Position numbers and translations under genes: made by a program. A DNA stretch of 64,000 nt from Pantoea sp. IMH (GTDB lineage: Bacteria > Pseudomonadota > Gammaproteobacteria > Enterobacterales > Enterobacteriaceae), in NCBI RefSeq assembly GCF_000599885.1, contig NZ_JFGT01000006.1, positions 372,001-436,000 of the forward strand. Direction: 5' to 3'. Position 1 is the stretch's first letter, and every line of letters begins with the position of its first letter. Under the pieces are notes generated by a model, which worked only from the letters and a program-made list of their open reading frames with translations, was not told the DNA's origin and searched no databases. This document shows positions 36,715 to 46,874 of the stretch, in pieces.

Positions 36715-37968
36715 ATGACGTTGCTGGCGCTCGGAATAAATCATAAAACGGCACCTGTTGCTCTGCGCGAACGCGTTACGTTCTCGCCGGAGACGCTGGA
36801 TCAGGCCCTGAATAGCCTGCTGGCTCAGCCGCTGGTGCAGGGGGGCGTTGTGCTGTCCACCTGTAACCGGACCGAGTTATACCTCAGTGTGGAACAGCAG
36901 GAAAATCTTCAGGAACAGCTGGTCAACTGGCTCTGTGGCTATCACGGCCTGAGTCCGGATGAAGTGCGCCAAAGCCTCTACTGGCATGAGGATAACGAGG
37001 CGGTCAGCCACCTGATGCGCGTGGCCAGCGGCCTCGACTCGCTGGTGCTGGGCGAACCTCAGATTCTGGGTCAGGTGAAAAAAGCCTTTGCTGACTCGCA
37101 CCGCGGCCATACCCACGCCAGCGAACTTGAGCGGATGTTCCAGAAATCCTTCTCGGTGGCGAAGCGGGTGCGTACAGAGACCGAGATTGGCGCCAGCGCG
37201 GTGTCGGTGGCCTTTGCCGCCTGCACGCTGGCGCGTCAGATTTTCGAATCGCTCTCGACGGTTAACGTGCTGCTAGTTGGCGCGGGAGAAACCATCGAGC
37301 TGGCGGCCCGTCATCTGCGTCAGCACAACGTCAAGAAACTGATTATCGCCAACCGTACGCGTGAGCGTGCGCAGGTGCTGGCTGATGAAGTTGGCGCAGA
37401 GGTGATAGGCCTGGCTGACATTGATGCCCGTCTGCCCGAAGCTGATATTATCATCAGCTCCACGGCGAGCCCGCTGCCGATTATCGGTAAAGGCATGGTG
37501 GAACGTGCGCTGAAGCAGCGCCGTAATCAGCCGATGCTGCTGGTGGATATCGCCGTGCCCCGCGACGTAGAGCCGGAAGTAGGTAAGCTCGCTAACGCCT
37601 ATCTCTACAGCGTGGACGATCTGCAGGCCATTATCGAAAACAACCTGGCGCAGCGCAAAGCGGCGGCGGTGCAGGCTGAAACTATCGTGATGCAGGAAAG
37701 CAGCGAATTTATGTCCTGGCTGCGCGCGCAAAGCGCCGTCGAGACCATTCGCGACTACCGCTCTCAGGCGGAACAGGTGCGGGCGGAGCTGGAAGCCCGG
37801 GCGCTCGCTTCGCTCCAGCAGGGTGCTAACGCAGAAGAAGTGATGCGCGAGCTGGCCCGCAAACTGACCAACCGACTGATCCACGCTCCGACCAAATCTC
37901 TTCAGCAGGCTGCCCGCGACGGGGATGACGAACGCCTGCAGATTTTACGCGACAGCCTCGGGCTGTAG
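36715..37968 (+). CDS. hemA: Glutamyl-tRNA reductase
   Basis: This 418-residue enzyme performs the first step of C5 tetrapyrrole synthesis (glutamyl-tRNA to glutamate-1-semialdehyde with NADPH). Catalytic Cys50 is in STCNRTEL, the NADPH domain has [16 protein letters not shown], and there is a C-terminal dimerisation helix. The start is ATG 36715, giving exactly the E. coli length; the frame is open upstream to 36664. It supplies haem and also sirohaem for the nitrite reductase encoded at 60-63 kb. Confidence 0.97.
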   Translation: MTLLALGINHKTAPVALRERVTFSPETLDQALNSLLAQPLVQGGVVLSTCNRTELYLSVEQQENLQEQLVNWLCGYHGLSPDEVRQSLYWHEDNEAVSHLMRVASGLDSLVLGEPQILGQVKKAFADSHRGHTHASELERMFQKSFSVAKRVRTETEIGASAVSVAFAACTLARQIFESLSTVNVLLVGAGETIELAARHLRQHNVKKLIIANRTRERAQVLADEVGAEVIGLADIDARLPEADIIISSTASPLPIIGKGMVERALKQRRNQPMLLVDIAVPRDVEPEVGKLANAYLYSVDDLQAIIENNLAQRKAAAVQAETIVMQESSEFMSWLRAQSAVETIRDYRSQAEQVRAELEARALASLQQGANAEEVMRELARKLTNRLIHAPTKSLQQAARDGDDERLQILRDSLGL

Positions 37969-38007
37969 CGCTTTCGCCCTATTCTTAATACAGGTAAACC
38001 AACACCC

Positions 38008-39090
38008 ATGAAGCCTTCTATTGTTGCCAAACTGGAAGCCTTGCAGGAGCGCCACGAAGAAGTGGAGGCGATGCTGGGCGACGCAGGCGTTATCGCCGAT
38101 CAGGAGCGCTTTCGTGCGCTCTCGCGCGAATATGCGCAGCTGACCGACGTCAGCCAGTGCTTCCGCAAATGGCAGCAGACTCAGGACGATATCGCCACCG
38201 CCGAAGAGATGCTTGGCGACGCGGAAATGCGCGATATGGCGCAGGAAGAGCTGAAAGCCGCTCAGGCAGCCAGCGAGCAGCTGGAGCAGGAACTGCAGGT
38301 ATTGCTGTTACCGAAAGATCCTGATGACGAGCGCAACTGTTACCTGGAAGTGCGCGCCGGGACCGGCGGCGATGAAGCCGCAATTTTTGCCGGCGATCTC
38401 TTCCGCATGTACAGCCGCTATGCGGAAGCCCGGCGCTGGAAGATTGAAGTGATGAGCGTCAACGAAGGCGAGCATGGCGGCTATAAAGAGATTATCGCCA
38501 AAGTAATCGGTGAGGGGGCCTTTGGTCGCCTGAAATTCGAATCGGGCGGCCATCGCGTACAGCGTGTACCGGAGACCGAATCTCAGGGACGTATTCACAC
38601 CTCAGCCTGCACCGTGGCCGTGATGCCGGAACTGCCGGAAGCGGAGCTGCCGGATATTAATCCTGCCGATCTCAAAATCGATACTTTCCGCTCCTCAGGC
38701 GCGGGCGGACAGCACGTTAACACCACGGACTCCGCTATCCGCATTACCCACCTGCCGACCGGCATCGTGGTGGAGTGTCAGGATGAGCGTTCTCAGCATA
38801 AAAACAAGGCCAAAGCGCTGGCCGTGCTGGGTGCGCGCATCCGGGCGGCTGAAATGGCCCGCCGTCAGCAGGATGAAGCCTCGACGCGCCGTAATCTGCT
38901 GGGCAGCGGCGACCGTTCCGATCGCAACCGGACCTACAACTTTCCCCAGGGCCGCGTGACCGATCACCGTATCAACCTGACCCTCTATCGTCTGGATGAA
39001 ACCATGGAAGGCAAGCTGGATTTTCTGATTGAGCCGATTGTGCAGGAATACCAGGCGGACCAGCTGGCTGCCCTGTCAGGACAAGAGTAA
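38008..39090 (+). CDS. prfA: Peptide chain release factor 1
   Basis: This 360-residue RF1 recognises UAA and UAG. The GGQ hydrolysis motif stands in [17 protein letters not shown] (about 229-245), and the recognition region is between about 180 and 200. It is followed by prmC with a one-base overlap (TAATG); PrmC methylates the Gln of GGQ, so the coupling is functional. Forty bases behind hemA, typical hemA-prfA-prmC operon. Confidence 0.97.
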   Translation: MKPSIVAKLEALQERHEEVEAMLGDAGVIADQERFRALSREYAQLTDVSQCFRKWQQTQDDIATAEEMLGDAEMRDMAQEELKAAQAASEQLEQELQVLLLPKDPDDERNCYLEVRAGTGGDEAAIFAGDLFRMYSRYAEARRWKIEVMSVNEGEHGGYKEIIAKVIGEGAFGRLKFESGGHRVQRVPETESQGRIHTSACTVAVMPELPEAELPDINPADLKIDTFRSSGAGGQHVNTTDSAIRITHLPTGIVVECQDERSQHKNKAKALAVLGARIRAAEMARRQQDEASTRRNLLGSGDRSDRNRTYNFPQGRVTDHRINLTLYRLDETMEGKLDFLIEPIVQEYQADQLAALSGQE

Positions 39091-39923
39091 TGGAGATTCG
39101 CCAGTGGCGGCGTGCCGCTCTCGCCCAGCTCTCAGCGGGCGAAAGCCCGAAGCGCGATGTGGAGGTTCTGCTGGCGCACGTCACCGGCAAATCCCGCAGC
39201 TGGCTAATCGCCTTTGATGAGACGGTGCTGACGCCGGAACAGCTTGAACAGCTCAGCGCGCTGGTAGCACGCCGCGCCAGCGGTGAGCCCGTCGCCTGGC
39301 TGACCGGCGAGCGCGAATTCTGGTCTCTGCCGCTTCTGGTTTCCCGTGATACCCTGATCCCGCGTCCCGATACCGAACTTCTGGTGGAGGTGGCGCTTGC
39401 CCATCTGCCGCAAAACGGCCCGACGGTGCTCGATTTGGGTACCGGAACGGGCGCTGTTGCGCTGGCGATTGCCAGCGAGCGGCCAGATGCTCAGGTAACC
39501 GGTGTCGATTGTATCGCGGGTGCGGTCGGGCTGGCGCAGAATAACGCACAGCGCCTGGCGCTGGCCAATGTACGTTTCTTCCAGAGTGACTGGTTCAGTG
39601 CGATCGGAGAGGCGCGGTATACGCTCATTGTCAGTAATCCGCCCTATATTGACGAAGCGGACGAGCATCTCTGCCAGGGCGATGTGCGTTTTGAGCCCAT
39701 TAGTGCGCTGGTGGCAGGCGATCATGGCCTGGCAGACATCAAAAAAATCAGTGCCAGAGCGGCTGACTATCTGTTGCCGGGAGGTTGGCTGATGTTTGAA
39801 CATGGCTGGCAGCAGGCAGAACAGGTAAGGGCGATACTGCGCAGCCATCATTTTGTGCAGGTTGAGACTTGCCAGGATTATGGCGGAAACGATCGCGTCA
39901 CTTTTGCTCAGCTTTCAGAATAA
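39090..39923 (+). CDS. prmC: Release-factor glutamine methyltransferase PrmC (HemK)
   Basis: This 277-residue enzyme has an N-terminal helical domain and a SAM-binding methyltransferase domain. It carries VLDLGTGTGAVALAIASERP (about 113-132) and the N-glutamine methyltransferase signature NPPYID (about 182-187). It modifies the GGQ glutamine of RF1 and RF2. ATG overlaps the prfA stop. Confidence 0.97.
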   Translation: MEIRQWRRAALAQLSAGESPKRDVEVLLAHVTGKSRSWLIAFDETVLTPEQLEQLSALVARRASGEPVAWLTGEREFWSLPLLVSRDTLIPRPDTELLVEVALAHLPQNGPTVLDLGTGTGAVALAIASERPDAQVTGVDCIAGAVGLAQNNAQRLALANVRFFQSDWFSAIGEARYTLIVSNPPYIDEADEHLCQGDVRFEPISALVAGDHGLADIKKISARAADYLLPGGWLMFEHGWQQAEQVRAILRSHHFVQVETCQDYGGNDRVTFAQLSE

Positions 39924-39934
39924 AGGACGGAATA

Positions 39935-40333
39935 ATGGCCACATGGTATGGCGTCATTAAGAATCTTCATATCCTCACCGTGGTGATCACCATCACGATG
40001 TTTATCCTGCGTTTTTACTGGTTACAGCGTGGATCGGCCTGGCTGACGCGCCGCTGGGTACGTATTGTGCCGCATATCAACGATACGCTGCTGTTACTTT
40101 CCGGTATCCTGTTGGTGGTGATAACGCATTTCTATCCCTTCACGCCGCAAGGCGCCTGGCTGACTGAGAAGCTGTTTGGCGTTATTATCTATATCGCACT
40201 CGGTTTTGTCGCCCTGAGCCGCAGGCCGCGGGGAGAGAAGGTGCGCTGGATTGCATTTATTGTGGCGTTGGTCGCTCTGGTGCTGATTTATAAACTGGCC
40301 ACGACGAAAATGCCACTGTTGGGGATTGTATGA
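39935..40333 (+). CDS. sirB2: SirB2 family inner-membrane protein (YchQ)
   Basis: This 132-residue protein has four membrane helices. The N-terminus MATWYGVIKNLHILTVVIT and segment WVRIVPHINDTLLLLSG are typical of SirB2/YchQ. The start is ATG 39935 behind AAGGA; the frame upstream lies inside prmC. Its stop overlaps the sirB1 start (ATGA-type, 40330-40333). The function is not established; early work linked the locus to Salmonella invasion regulation. Confidence 0.93.
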   Translation: MATWYGVIKNLHILTVVITITMFILRFYWLQRGSAWLTRRWVRIVPHINDTLLLLSGILLVVITHFYPFTPQGAWLTEKLFGVIIYIALGFVALSRRPRGEKVRWIAFIVALVALVLIYKLATTKMPLLGIV

Positions 40334-41139
40334 CGTCAAAAGCAACTACAGATACCACAGCGCTGCCGCTGTGTGAGGCGGTAATCGCAGCCACGCAGGC
40401 GATCCGCCCCGACTTTCCTGCTGAAGACGTAAAAAAACAGCTGGCGCAGCTGGTGGGCGAGGCGCGTAGCGCCATCCCGGCCCAGCTTGAGCAGGATTGC
40501 CAGATGGAAAAACTGATCGAACTGTTCTGGCATACCTGGGGATTCGGCGGTGCCAGCGGCATCTATCGTCTCTCCGATACGCTCTGGCTGGATAACGTAC
40601 TGAAAACGCGTCAGGGCACGGCAGTGTCGCTGGGCGTCATTTTTCTGCATATCGCGGGTGAGCTTTCGCTGCCGGTGATGCCGGTTATTTTTCCCACGCA
40701 GCTGATACTGCGCGCGGACTGGATTGATGAAGAGATGTGGTTCATCAATCCGTTTAATGGCGAAACGCTGAGTGAACATACGCTGGAAGTCTGGCTGAAG
40801 GGCAATATCGGGCCGGTAGCCGAGCTTTATGATGATGATCTTGAAGAGGCGGAACCGCGCCAGGTGCTCTGCAAGATGCTGGACACGCTGAAGTCAGCGC
40901 TGATGGAAGAAAAACAGATGGAGCTGGCGCTTCAGGTCAGTCAGGTACTGGTGCAGATGGACCCCGAAGATCCCTATGAGATCCGCGATCGCGGCCTGAT
41001 CTTCGCCCAGCTGGACTGTGAGCATGTCGCGTTATCCGATCTGACCTATTTTGTGGAGCATTGTCCGGAAGATCCCGTCAGTGAAATGATAAAGTTACAA
41101 ATTCATTCGATTGAACAAAAACAGATCACGCTGCACTAA
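40330..41139 (+). CDS. sirB1: SirB1 family protein (YchA)
   Basis: This 269-residue cytosolic protein has a transglutaminase-like N-terminal part (FLHIAGELSLPVMPVIFPTQLILRAD) and a C-terminal tetratricopeptide-like region (LALQVSQVLVQMDPEDPYEIRDRGLIFAQL). This matches SirB1/YchA, the usual gene ahead of kdsA. No enzymatic role is established. It is coupled to sirB2. Confidence 0.94.
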   Translation: MTSKATTDTTALPLCEAVIAATQAIRPDFPAEDVKKQLAQLVGEARSAIPAQLEQDCQMEKLIELFWHTWGFGGASGIYRLSDTLWLDNVLKTRQGTAVSLGVIFLHIAGELSLPVMPVIFPTQLILRADWIDEEMWFINPFNGETLSEHTLEVWLKGNIGPVAELYDDDLEEAEPRQVLCKMLDTLKSALMEEKQMELALQVSQVLVQMDPEDPYEIRDRGLIFAQLDCEHVALSDLTYFVEHCPEDPVSEMIKLQIHSIEQKQITLH

Positions 41140-41159
41140 TCTGTAAACTCTGCATATAA

Positions 41160-42023
<864 letters not shown>

Positions 42024-42031
42024 TGCACTAC

Positions 42032-42066
42032 ACGGCGGGCATCCGGATGGACCCGCCGTTTTTTTA
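42032..42066 (+). terminator. Terminator of the hemA-kdsA operon
   Basis: The stem ACGGCGGG (42032-42039) / CCCGCCGT (42052-42059) is followed by seven T residues, ten bases past the kdsA stop. A second perfect hairpin, ACGCCGGAA/TTCCGGCGT (42083-42103), lies between it and hslJ and may act in the hslJ leader. Confidence 0.9.
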
Positions 42067-42130
42067 GCTGAAGCACCTTAAGACGCCGGAATTTTTCCGG
42101 CGTTCTGACTTTCAGTAACGGAGTTTACTT

Positions 42131-42547
42131 ATGAAAAAAGAAGCCGCACTGCTGATCGCAGCGATAACCCTCATCGGCTGTAGCGCCCAGTCCGCTCAGC
42201 GTGACGAGACGGCAGCGCTTGCTGACCGCCATTTTGTGCTGACCAGCGTGGATGGTGAAGCGATCGGGCCGCGTGAAGGCGTTAAGCCGGTTATCCGCTT
42301 CAGCAGCGATATGCACGTCAGCGGCGTGATGTGTAACCGTTTCTTCGGTCAGGGAAAACTGGCAAAAGGCGTGCTGACTCTGCCACAGATGGCCACTACG
42401 CGGATGATGTGCAGCGATCAGAAACTGAACCAGTGGGAAAATATGCTGGGCACTGTGCTGTCTCAGGGTGCCAAAGTAACGCTTGAGCAGCAAACCCTCA
42501 CGCTGAACGGCGCCGGGCATAAGCTGGTTTACCGCGCAGAGCAGTGA
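42131..42547 (+). CDS. hslJ: META-domain lipoprotein HslJ
   Basis: This 138-residue lipoprotein has lipobox LIGC (Cys at residue 17) and a META domain with RHFVLTSVDGEAI and VSGVMCNRFFGQGKL...TTRMMC. Pattern and length follow E. coli HslJ, a heat-inducible protein linked to novobiocin resistance. GTAACGGAG lies ahead of ATG. It converges with chaA across a bidirectional terminator. Confidence 0.9.
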   Translation: MKKEAALLIAAITLIGCSAQSAQRDETAALADRHFVLTSVDGEAIGPREGVKPVIRFSSDMHVSGVMCNRFFGQGKLAKGVLTLPQMATTRMMCSDQKLNQWENMLGTVLSQGAKVTLEQQTLTLNGAGHKLVYRAEQ

Positions 42548-42639
42548 ACCGAAGACGGCTGCCACTCTTCCGATCGGCCGGTTAACTCGTACGACATGAT
42601 CTTCACTTTATACCGTCGGGATTGCCCCGGTATAAGCTG

Positions 42640-42670
42640 AAAAGGCCAGCCTTAATGGGCTGGCCTTTTT
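42640..42670. terminator. Bidirectional terminator between hslJ and chaA
   Basis: A 12-base perfect stem (AAAAGGCCAGCC / GGCTGGCCTTTT) with a six-base loop has A-run and T-run on both sides, placed between converging genes. Confidence 0.92.
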
Positions 42671-42689
42671 ACTGAGCGCGGTTTCAGCC

Positions 42690-43781
42690 TTAGAGCATAA
42701 TCGTCATCAGATAGCCGATAAACAGCGCCAGGTGGGCCGTGCCGTTTAGCACATTGGTACGACCGGTTGAGAACGAAATCTGGCAGAGCAGCAGGGCGGA
42801 AATCATCATCACCATCTGCGGTGGCTCCAGGCCAAAGATCAGCTGCTGCCCGGTCAGCGTGGCGATGATGGAGACCGTGGGTACGGTCAGCGAGATGGTT
42901 GCCAGCACCGAGCCAAAGAAGAGATTCATCGCACGCTGAACCTGATTAGCCAGCACCGCCTTGATGGCGCCCAGCCCTTCAGGCGAGAGGATCAACAATG
43001 CGATCAGAAAGCCGGTGAACTGCGCTGGCGCGTTCAGCTCAGTGAGCAGCGACTCCAGGGTGTTGGCATTCATTTTGGTGACCGCGATAACGGCAATCAG
43101 ATGAATGATTAGCCAGAGGGTATGCCACAGGCTGGAGTGCGCCGATGGTTTGCCATGGTGAGGGTCGTCCCCTTCATCTTCATGCTCATAAACAAACAGA
43201 CTCTGGTGCGTTTTGGTCTGGATCAGCAGGAATACGCCATACATCGCCGCGGAGATGGCGGAGATCATCAACGCCTGAGTCACGGTGAAATTGCCGCCCG
43301 GCAGGGCATTGGGAAACACCATCACCAGAATGCCAAGCGGGAAAATAGCGATCAGATACTGCTTAACGCCGGCCAGATTAACGTACTGCGTGGCAAACTT
43401 CCGTCCCCCTAACAGCAGCGATGCGCCAACCAGACCACAGGTCACGATCATAATGATGGAGTAAAGGGTATCGCGCATCAGGGCCGGAGCCGCATCTCCC
43501 GTCGCCATCAGGGCAGAGATCAGGCTGACTTCCAGAATAACGACCGAGAGGCTGAGGATCAGCGAACCATAGGGCTCGCCCAGGCGGTGGGCGAGCACAT
43601 CGGCATGGCGCACCACGCTAAAGGCGCTGCTGAGGATAGCGACCAGCGCCACCAGGTTGATGCCGATAATTACCGGCAGGGACCCTGAAGCCCCCCAGAA
43701 CCATAAAATGGCCAGCGCGGCGAGGGGGAAGATCAGAGAATACTCGGTGTGGCGAGTTTTGCCGCTTTCATGCGCACTCAT
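42690..43781 (-). CDS. chaA: Calcium/sodium-proton antiporter ChaA
   Basis: This 363-residue inner-membrane cation/proton antiporter of the CaCA family has eleven hydrophobic segments. The conserved repeat segments GEPYGSLILSLSVVILEVSLI and LILSPEGLGAIKAVLANQVQRAMN carry the ion-binding Glu residues. An acidic cytosolic loop (YEHEDEGDDPHHGK) lies between the halves, as in E. coli ChaA (366 residues). It exchanges Na+, Ca2+ or K+ for H+ at alkaline pH. The order chaA / chaB-chaC is standard. Confidence 0.96.
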   Translation of the reverse strand: MSAHESGKTRHTEYSLIFPLAALAILWFWGASGSLPVIIGINLVALVAILSSAFSVVRHADVLAHRLGEPYGSLILSLSVVILEVSLISALMATGDAAPALMRDTLYSIIMIVTCGLVGASLLLGGRKFATQYVNLAGVKQYLIAIFPLGILVMVFPNALPGGNFTVTQALMISAISAAMYGVFLLIQTKTHQSLFVYEHEDEGDDPHHGKPSAHSSLWHTLWLIIHLIAVIAVTKMNANTLESLLTELNAPAQFTGFLIALLILSPEGLGAIKAVLANQVQRAMNLFFGSVLATISLTVPTVSIIATLTGQQLIFGLEPPQMVMMISALLLCQISFSTGRTNVLNGTAHLALFIGYLMTIML

Positions 43782-44175
43782 AGGCGTCGTTTTCCTTTTG
43801 CTGTCCGGTTAGCCTGACGTCAGATAATGATCGAAGAAATTTCTTTTGCTGTCAGCGTCAAGTATATGACAAGCCGCGTAGTGTAGCGGATAAAGGCGCT
43901 GGTGGCCTGTTATTTTACGTAATTTTACTACTTTCGAAGTTTTTTTGAGTGAGGTCTTTGTTTGCTTAAGGTAAATTTTTAATTAAATGAATTCTAAGAA
44001 AAAATTATCTTACAATAAACAATTGTCTGCGCTTAAAGTTGGATTTTATAGCCATGTCACCCCAGTGAATCCGTTATAACTGGCTTTATCTGGCACAATC
44101 CGCGAGAAATGGGCGGGTGGAAAAAAAGAGGCCTTTGCACCAGGCTTACTGTTTCATACCAAAAGGAGAGAAGCT
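43782..44175. other. Divergent intergenic region chaA-chaB
   Basis: These 394 bases have no gene. The middle (43905-44060) is AT-rich and should carry promoters for chaA and chaB. No specific operator was recognised. Confidence 0.55.
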
Positions 44176-44406
44176 ATGCCTTATGACTCACGTTCAGCGC
44201 TGCCGGATAATGTCAAAAAAGTGCTGCCAGCGCACGCACAGGATATCTATCAGGAAGCATTTAACAGCGCCTGGGAACAGTATAAGGAGAAGAAGGACCG
44301 TAACGGTGATGAATCCCGCGAGGAAGTTTCCCATAAAGTGGCCTGGTCTGCGGTGAAGTCAAAATACCAGAAGGGCGACGATGACAAGTGGCATCCCAAA
44401 AAATAG
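44176..44406 (+). CDS. chaB: ChaB family protein
   Basis: This 76-residue ChaB protein begins MPYDSRSALPDNVKKVLPAHAQDIYQEAFN and has the family's SHKVAWSAVKSKY segment. Proposed regulator of the ChaA antiporter; the role is weakly supported in the literature. RBS AAAGGAGAG precedes ATG. Confidence 0.94.
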   Translation: MPYDSRSALPDNVKKVLPAHAQDIYQEAFNSAWEQYKEKKDRNGDESREEVSHKVAWSAVKSKYQKGDDDKWHPKK

Positions 44407-44677
44407 TCTCGCAGGGCGACGCCGTTCGCCCTGTCAACTCTCCGCTGGCTTCACCACCTCAATGAAATTTTTCTGCTTCCCTCTCTGAAGTTTTGCCTGC
44501 CGCCGCCGATGAAGTCATTAAGTGAAATTTAGCCTGTTGTGCCGCCTCCCGGCTTGATTGCGCCTGCTGAATGGCTTAGGGTCAGGGTGAATAGCGAAAC
44601 GGTGAGTTGAACGATAAAGCAATGAACGTTGCTGGTCTGGCTCGGGCAGAAGTAAATTGCAGCGGCGGGAGAGAGTA

Positions 44678-45355
44678 ATGCTGACACGAGATTTCTTATT
44701 AAAAGCAGACTGCAAAACGGCTTTTGGCGACATTGAAGAATCGCTGTTCTGGAGCTGTGAACAGCGTGCCGCCTCGCTGGCTGCCACGCTTGCCTGCCGT
44801 CCTGATGACAGTCCTGTGTGGGTATTCGGTTACGGCTCCCTGATGTGGAATCCCGTTTTTGAAGCGGAAGAAGTGGCGGAAGGGACGCTGAACGGCTGGC
44901 ATCGCGCCTTCTGCCTGCGCCTGACCGCCGGCCGCGGTACCGCCAGTCAACCAGGCCGTATGCTGGCGCTGAAAGAGGGCGGTAAAACCACCGGACTGGC
45001 GTTTCGTCTGCCGGAAGATAAGCTGCATGAAGAGCTGGCGCTGCTGTGGAAACGTGAAATGGTGACGGGCTGCTATCTCCCCACCTGGTGCGGGCTGACG
45101 CTCAATGATGGCCGGGTGGTGACCGTTCTGGCGTTTGTTATGGATCCCCGGCATCCCCTTTACGAAGCGGACTCCTGTCCTGGCACCATCGCGCCGCTGA
45201 TTGCGCAGGCCAGCGGGCCGCTGGGGAGCAACGCGCAATACCTTTTTCTGCTTGAGCAGGAACTCGAAAAGCGCGGCCTTTATGATGAGTGCCTGACCGA
45301 CCTTGTTCAGCGCGTACGCGATCTCCAGGAGTGCCATAACGGACTGGTGGGGTGA
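44678..45355 (+). CDS. chaC: Glutathione-specific gamma-glutamylcyclotransferase ChaC
   Basis: This 225-residue enzyme cleaves glutathione to 5-oxoproline and Cys-Gly. The gamma-glutamylcyclotransferase substrate motif VFGYGSLMWNP and the catalytic Glu region (LLWKREMVTGCYLPTW) are clear. The start is ATG 44678 behind GGGAGAG. The stop lies inside a hairpin GGTGGGG/CCCCACC (45346-45363) between this gene and the converging kinase gene, possibly slowing opposing transcription. Confidence 0.94.
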   Translation: MLTRDFLLKADCKTAFGDIEESLFWSCEQRAASLAATLACRPDDSPVWVFGYGSLMWNPVFEAEEVAEGTLNGWHRAFCLRLTAGRGTASQPGRMLALKEGGKTTGLAFRLPEDKLHEELALLWKREMVTGCYLPTWCGLTLNDGRVVTVLAFVMDPRHPLYEADSCPGTIAPLIAQASGPLGSNAQYLFLLEQELEKRGLYDECLTDLVQRVRDLQECHNGLVG

Positions 45356-45364
45356 TCCCCACCA

Positions 45365-46834
45365 TTACTGTCCCGGGTTGATAAGCCAGGTGCCCGCCCG
45401 GTTAATCTCCAGCTGTTGACTGTAGACGGCGGTGTCAGTATGCAGATCGATTTTATAGCTACCCGCCGCCAGGTTAAGTGAGGCGTAACCGTTCCTGTTC
45501 GGTTTCACCTCGGTGGGCGCGCCGTTCAGCAGCAGGCTGTCGCCACTGCCCAGTTTGACATAGACCGTCGCCAGCATGGGAACCGCGTTATTGGCCGCGC
45601 GGCTAGCCGTTGCCGCGCCCTCATCTGCGGCCTTTTTCGCCGCGATTGCAGGATGTTCAGACCGTTCTCCGCTTCCGCTACGGTTAAGCCAGGCGATCAG
45701 CACCACTAACACCATCAGGGTCAGACCACTCCATATTATCAGCGGCTTTGACAGCTTTCTGGCATTGCGCGGCGCGACCGGCTCCGCCGCTCCGGCAGCG
45801 GGATTAACCGCCATAATTACCGGCTCCGGCTCCGGCTCCGGCTCCGGTTCAGATTCCACAGGCGGTTCAACCACCTTCTGCATATCCTCAACGTCGCTGA
45901 CTTGAGTGGTGTTACTGACCAGCTCTTCAACGCTTGCCACGGGTAAATCAATCAGCGCCGCCAGTTCATCAATCGTCTGGGGGCGATCCTGTGGCTTCAT
46001 ACTCAGCGCCTGATCAATGGCGTTAAGCAGCGAAAGCGAGAAGCCTTCAGGCCGAAGCTGAGCAAGCGGCTGGTAACGATCCTCAATACAACGCACCACG
46101 CTTACCGGCGGCGGCGTACCGGTGACCAGCGTATGCAGCACCGCACCCAGCGCGTAGATATCCGTCCATGGCCCCTGTTCGCTGTCACTCTCCTCGCTGT
46201 ACTGCTCGATAGGCGCATAGCCCGGCTTCAGCATGATTTCCGTTTCATCCGACAGATTACCGATCTCCTTGCGGGCTGAGCCGAAGTCCAGCAGTACCGG
46301 CATCTGGTTATCCTGGATCTGAATATTGTCGAGGGAGATGTCACGATGCAGGTAGCCTGCCAGATGAATGGTATTAATCGCCCCAAACAGCGGCGGCAGG
46401 AGCTGGCGGATCCAGGCATCGTCAATCGACTCCGGCCGGCCCAGTTGGCACTCTTTCAGCGTCATTCCGCTGTAATAAAGTGTGCCCATATAGGCGGTGC
46501 CGTTCTCTTCCCAGAAGCGCAGCACGTGCAGCAAACCGGGATGATTAAAGCGCGCCAGCAGGCGGGCCTCCTGGATAAAGCTGTTCAGGCCAGCCGTAAA
46601 CAGCTTTTGATAGCGCTCTCCCCGCAGGACGATCGTTAAATCCTCCTCACGGGAGGCCAGCGAAACAGGCAGGTACTCCTTGATGGCGATGGTCCGCTCA
46701 AGGAGATGATCCCAGGCGCGATAAACGATGCCGAATCCACCACCGCCGATCACTTCCTTGATCTCAAATTCGTTAAACCGGTGCCCTGCCGGAAGGGCGT
46801 TAGGGACGTTCTTGACGTTATTGTTCGCCGACAT
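45365..46834 (-). CDS. ppkA: T6SS-associated Ser/Thr protein kinase (PpkA/TagE)
   Basis: This 489-residue protein has an N-terminal Hanks-type kinase (about 23-300) with G-loop GGGGFG (30-35), Lys52 in AIKEYLP, catalytic HRD (163-165) and DFG (183-185). An acidic EPEPEPEP tract, one membrane helix (IIWSGLTLMVLVVLIAWL) and a short periplasmic domain follow. The kinase starts threonine phosphorylation that activates T6SS through the FHA protein, and PppA (next but one gene upstream) reverses it. I use ATG 46834, where kinase similarity starts; the open frame to 46933 overlaps the preceding gene. Last gene of the T6SS remnant. Confidence 0.9.
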   Translation of the reverse strand: MSANNNVKNVPNALPAGHRFNEFEIKEVIGGGGFGIVYRAWDHLLERTIAIKEYLPVSLASREEDLTIVLRGERYQKLFTAGLNSFIQEARLLARFNHPGLLHVLRFWEENGTAYMGTLYYSGMTLKECQLGRPESIDDAWIRQLLPPLFGAINTIHLAGYLHRDISLDNIQIQDNQMPVLLDFGSARKEIGNLSDETEIMLKPGYAPIEQYSEESDSEQGPWTDIYALGAVLHTLVTGTPPPVSVVRCIEDRYQPLAQLRPEGFSLSLLNAIDQALSMKPQDRPQTIDELAALIDLPVASVEELVSNTTQVSDVEDMQKVVEPPVESEPEPEPEPEPVIMAVNPAAGAAEPVAPRNARKLSKPLIIWSGLTLMVLVVLIAWLNRSGSGERSEHPAIAAKKAADEGAATASRAANNAVPMLATVYVKLGSGDSLLLNGAPTEVKPNRNGYASLNLAAGSYKIDLHTDTAVYSQQLEINRAGTWLINPGQ

Positions 46835-46874
46835 AGTTACCACTCTCTCAGTGCAAAGCCCTGGCAGACCCGGG

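Noticed and set aside
37273..37884. 203-codon minus-strand frame opposite hemA
   Set aside because: It is the shadow of a conserved gene in a high-GC-third-position region; no ribosome site.
39204..39851. 215-codon minus-strand frame opposite prmC
   Set aside because: Antisense shadow of prmC without any recognisable motif.
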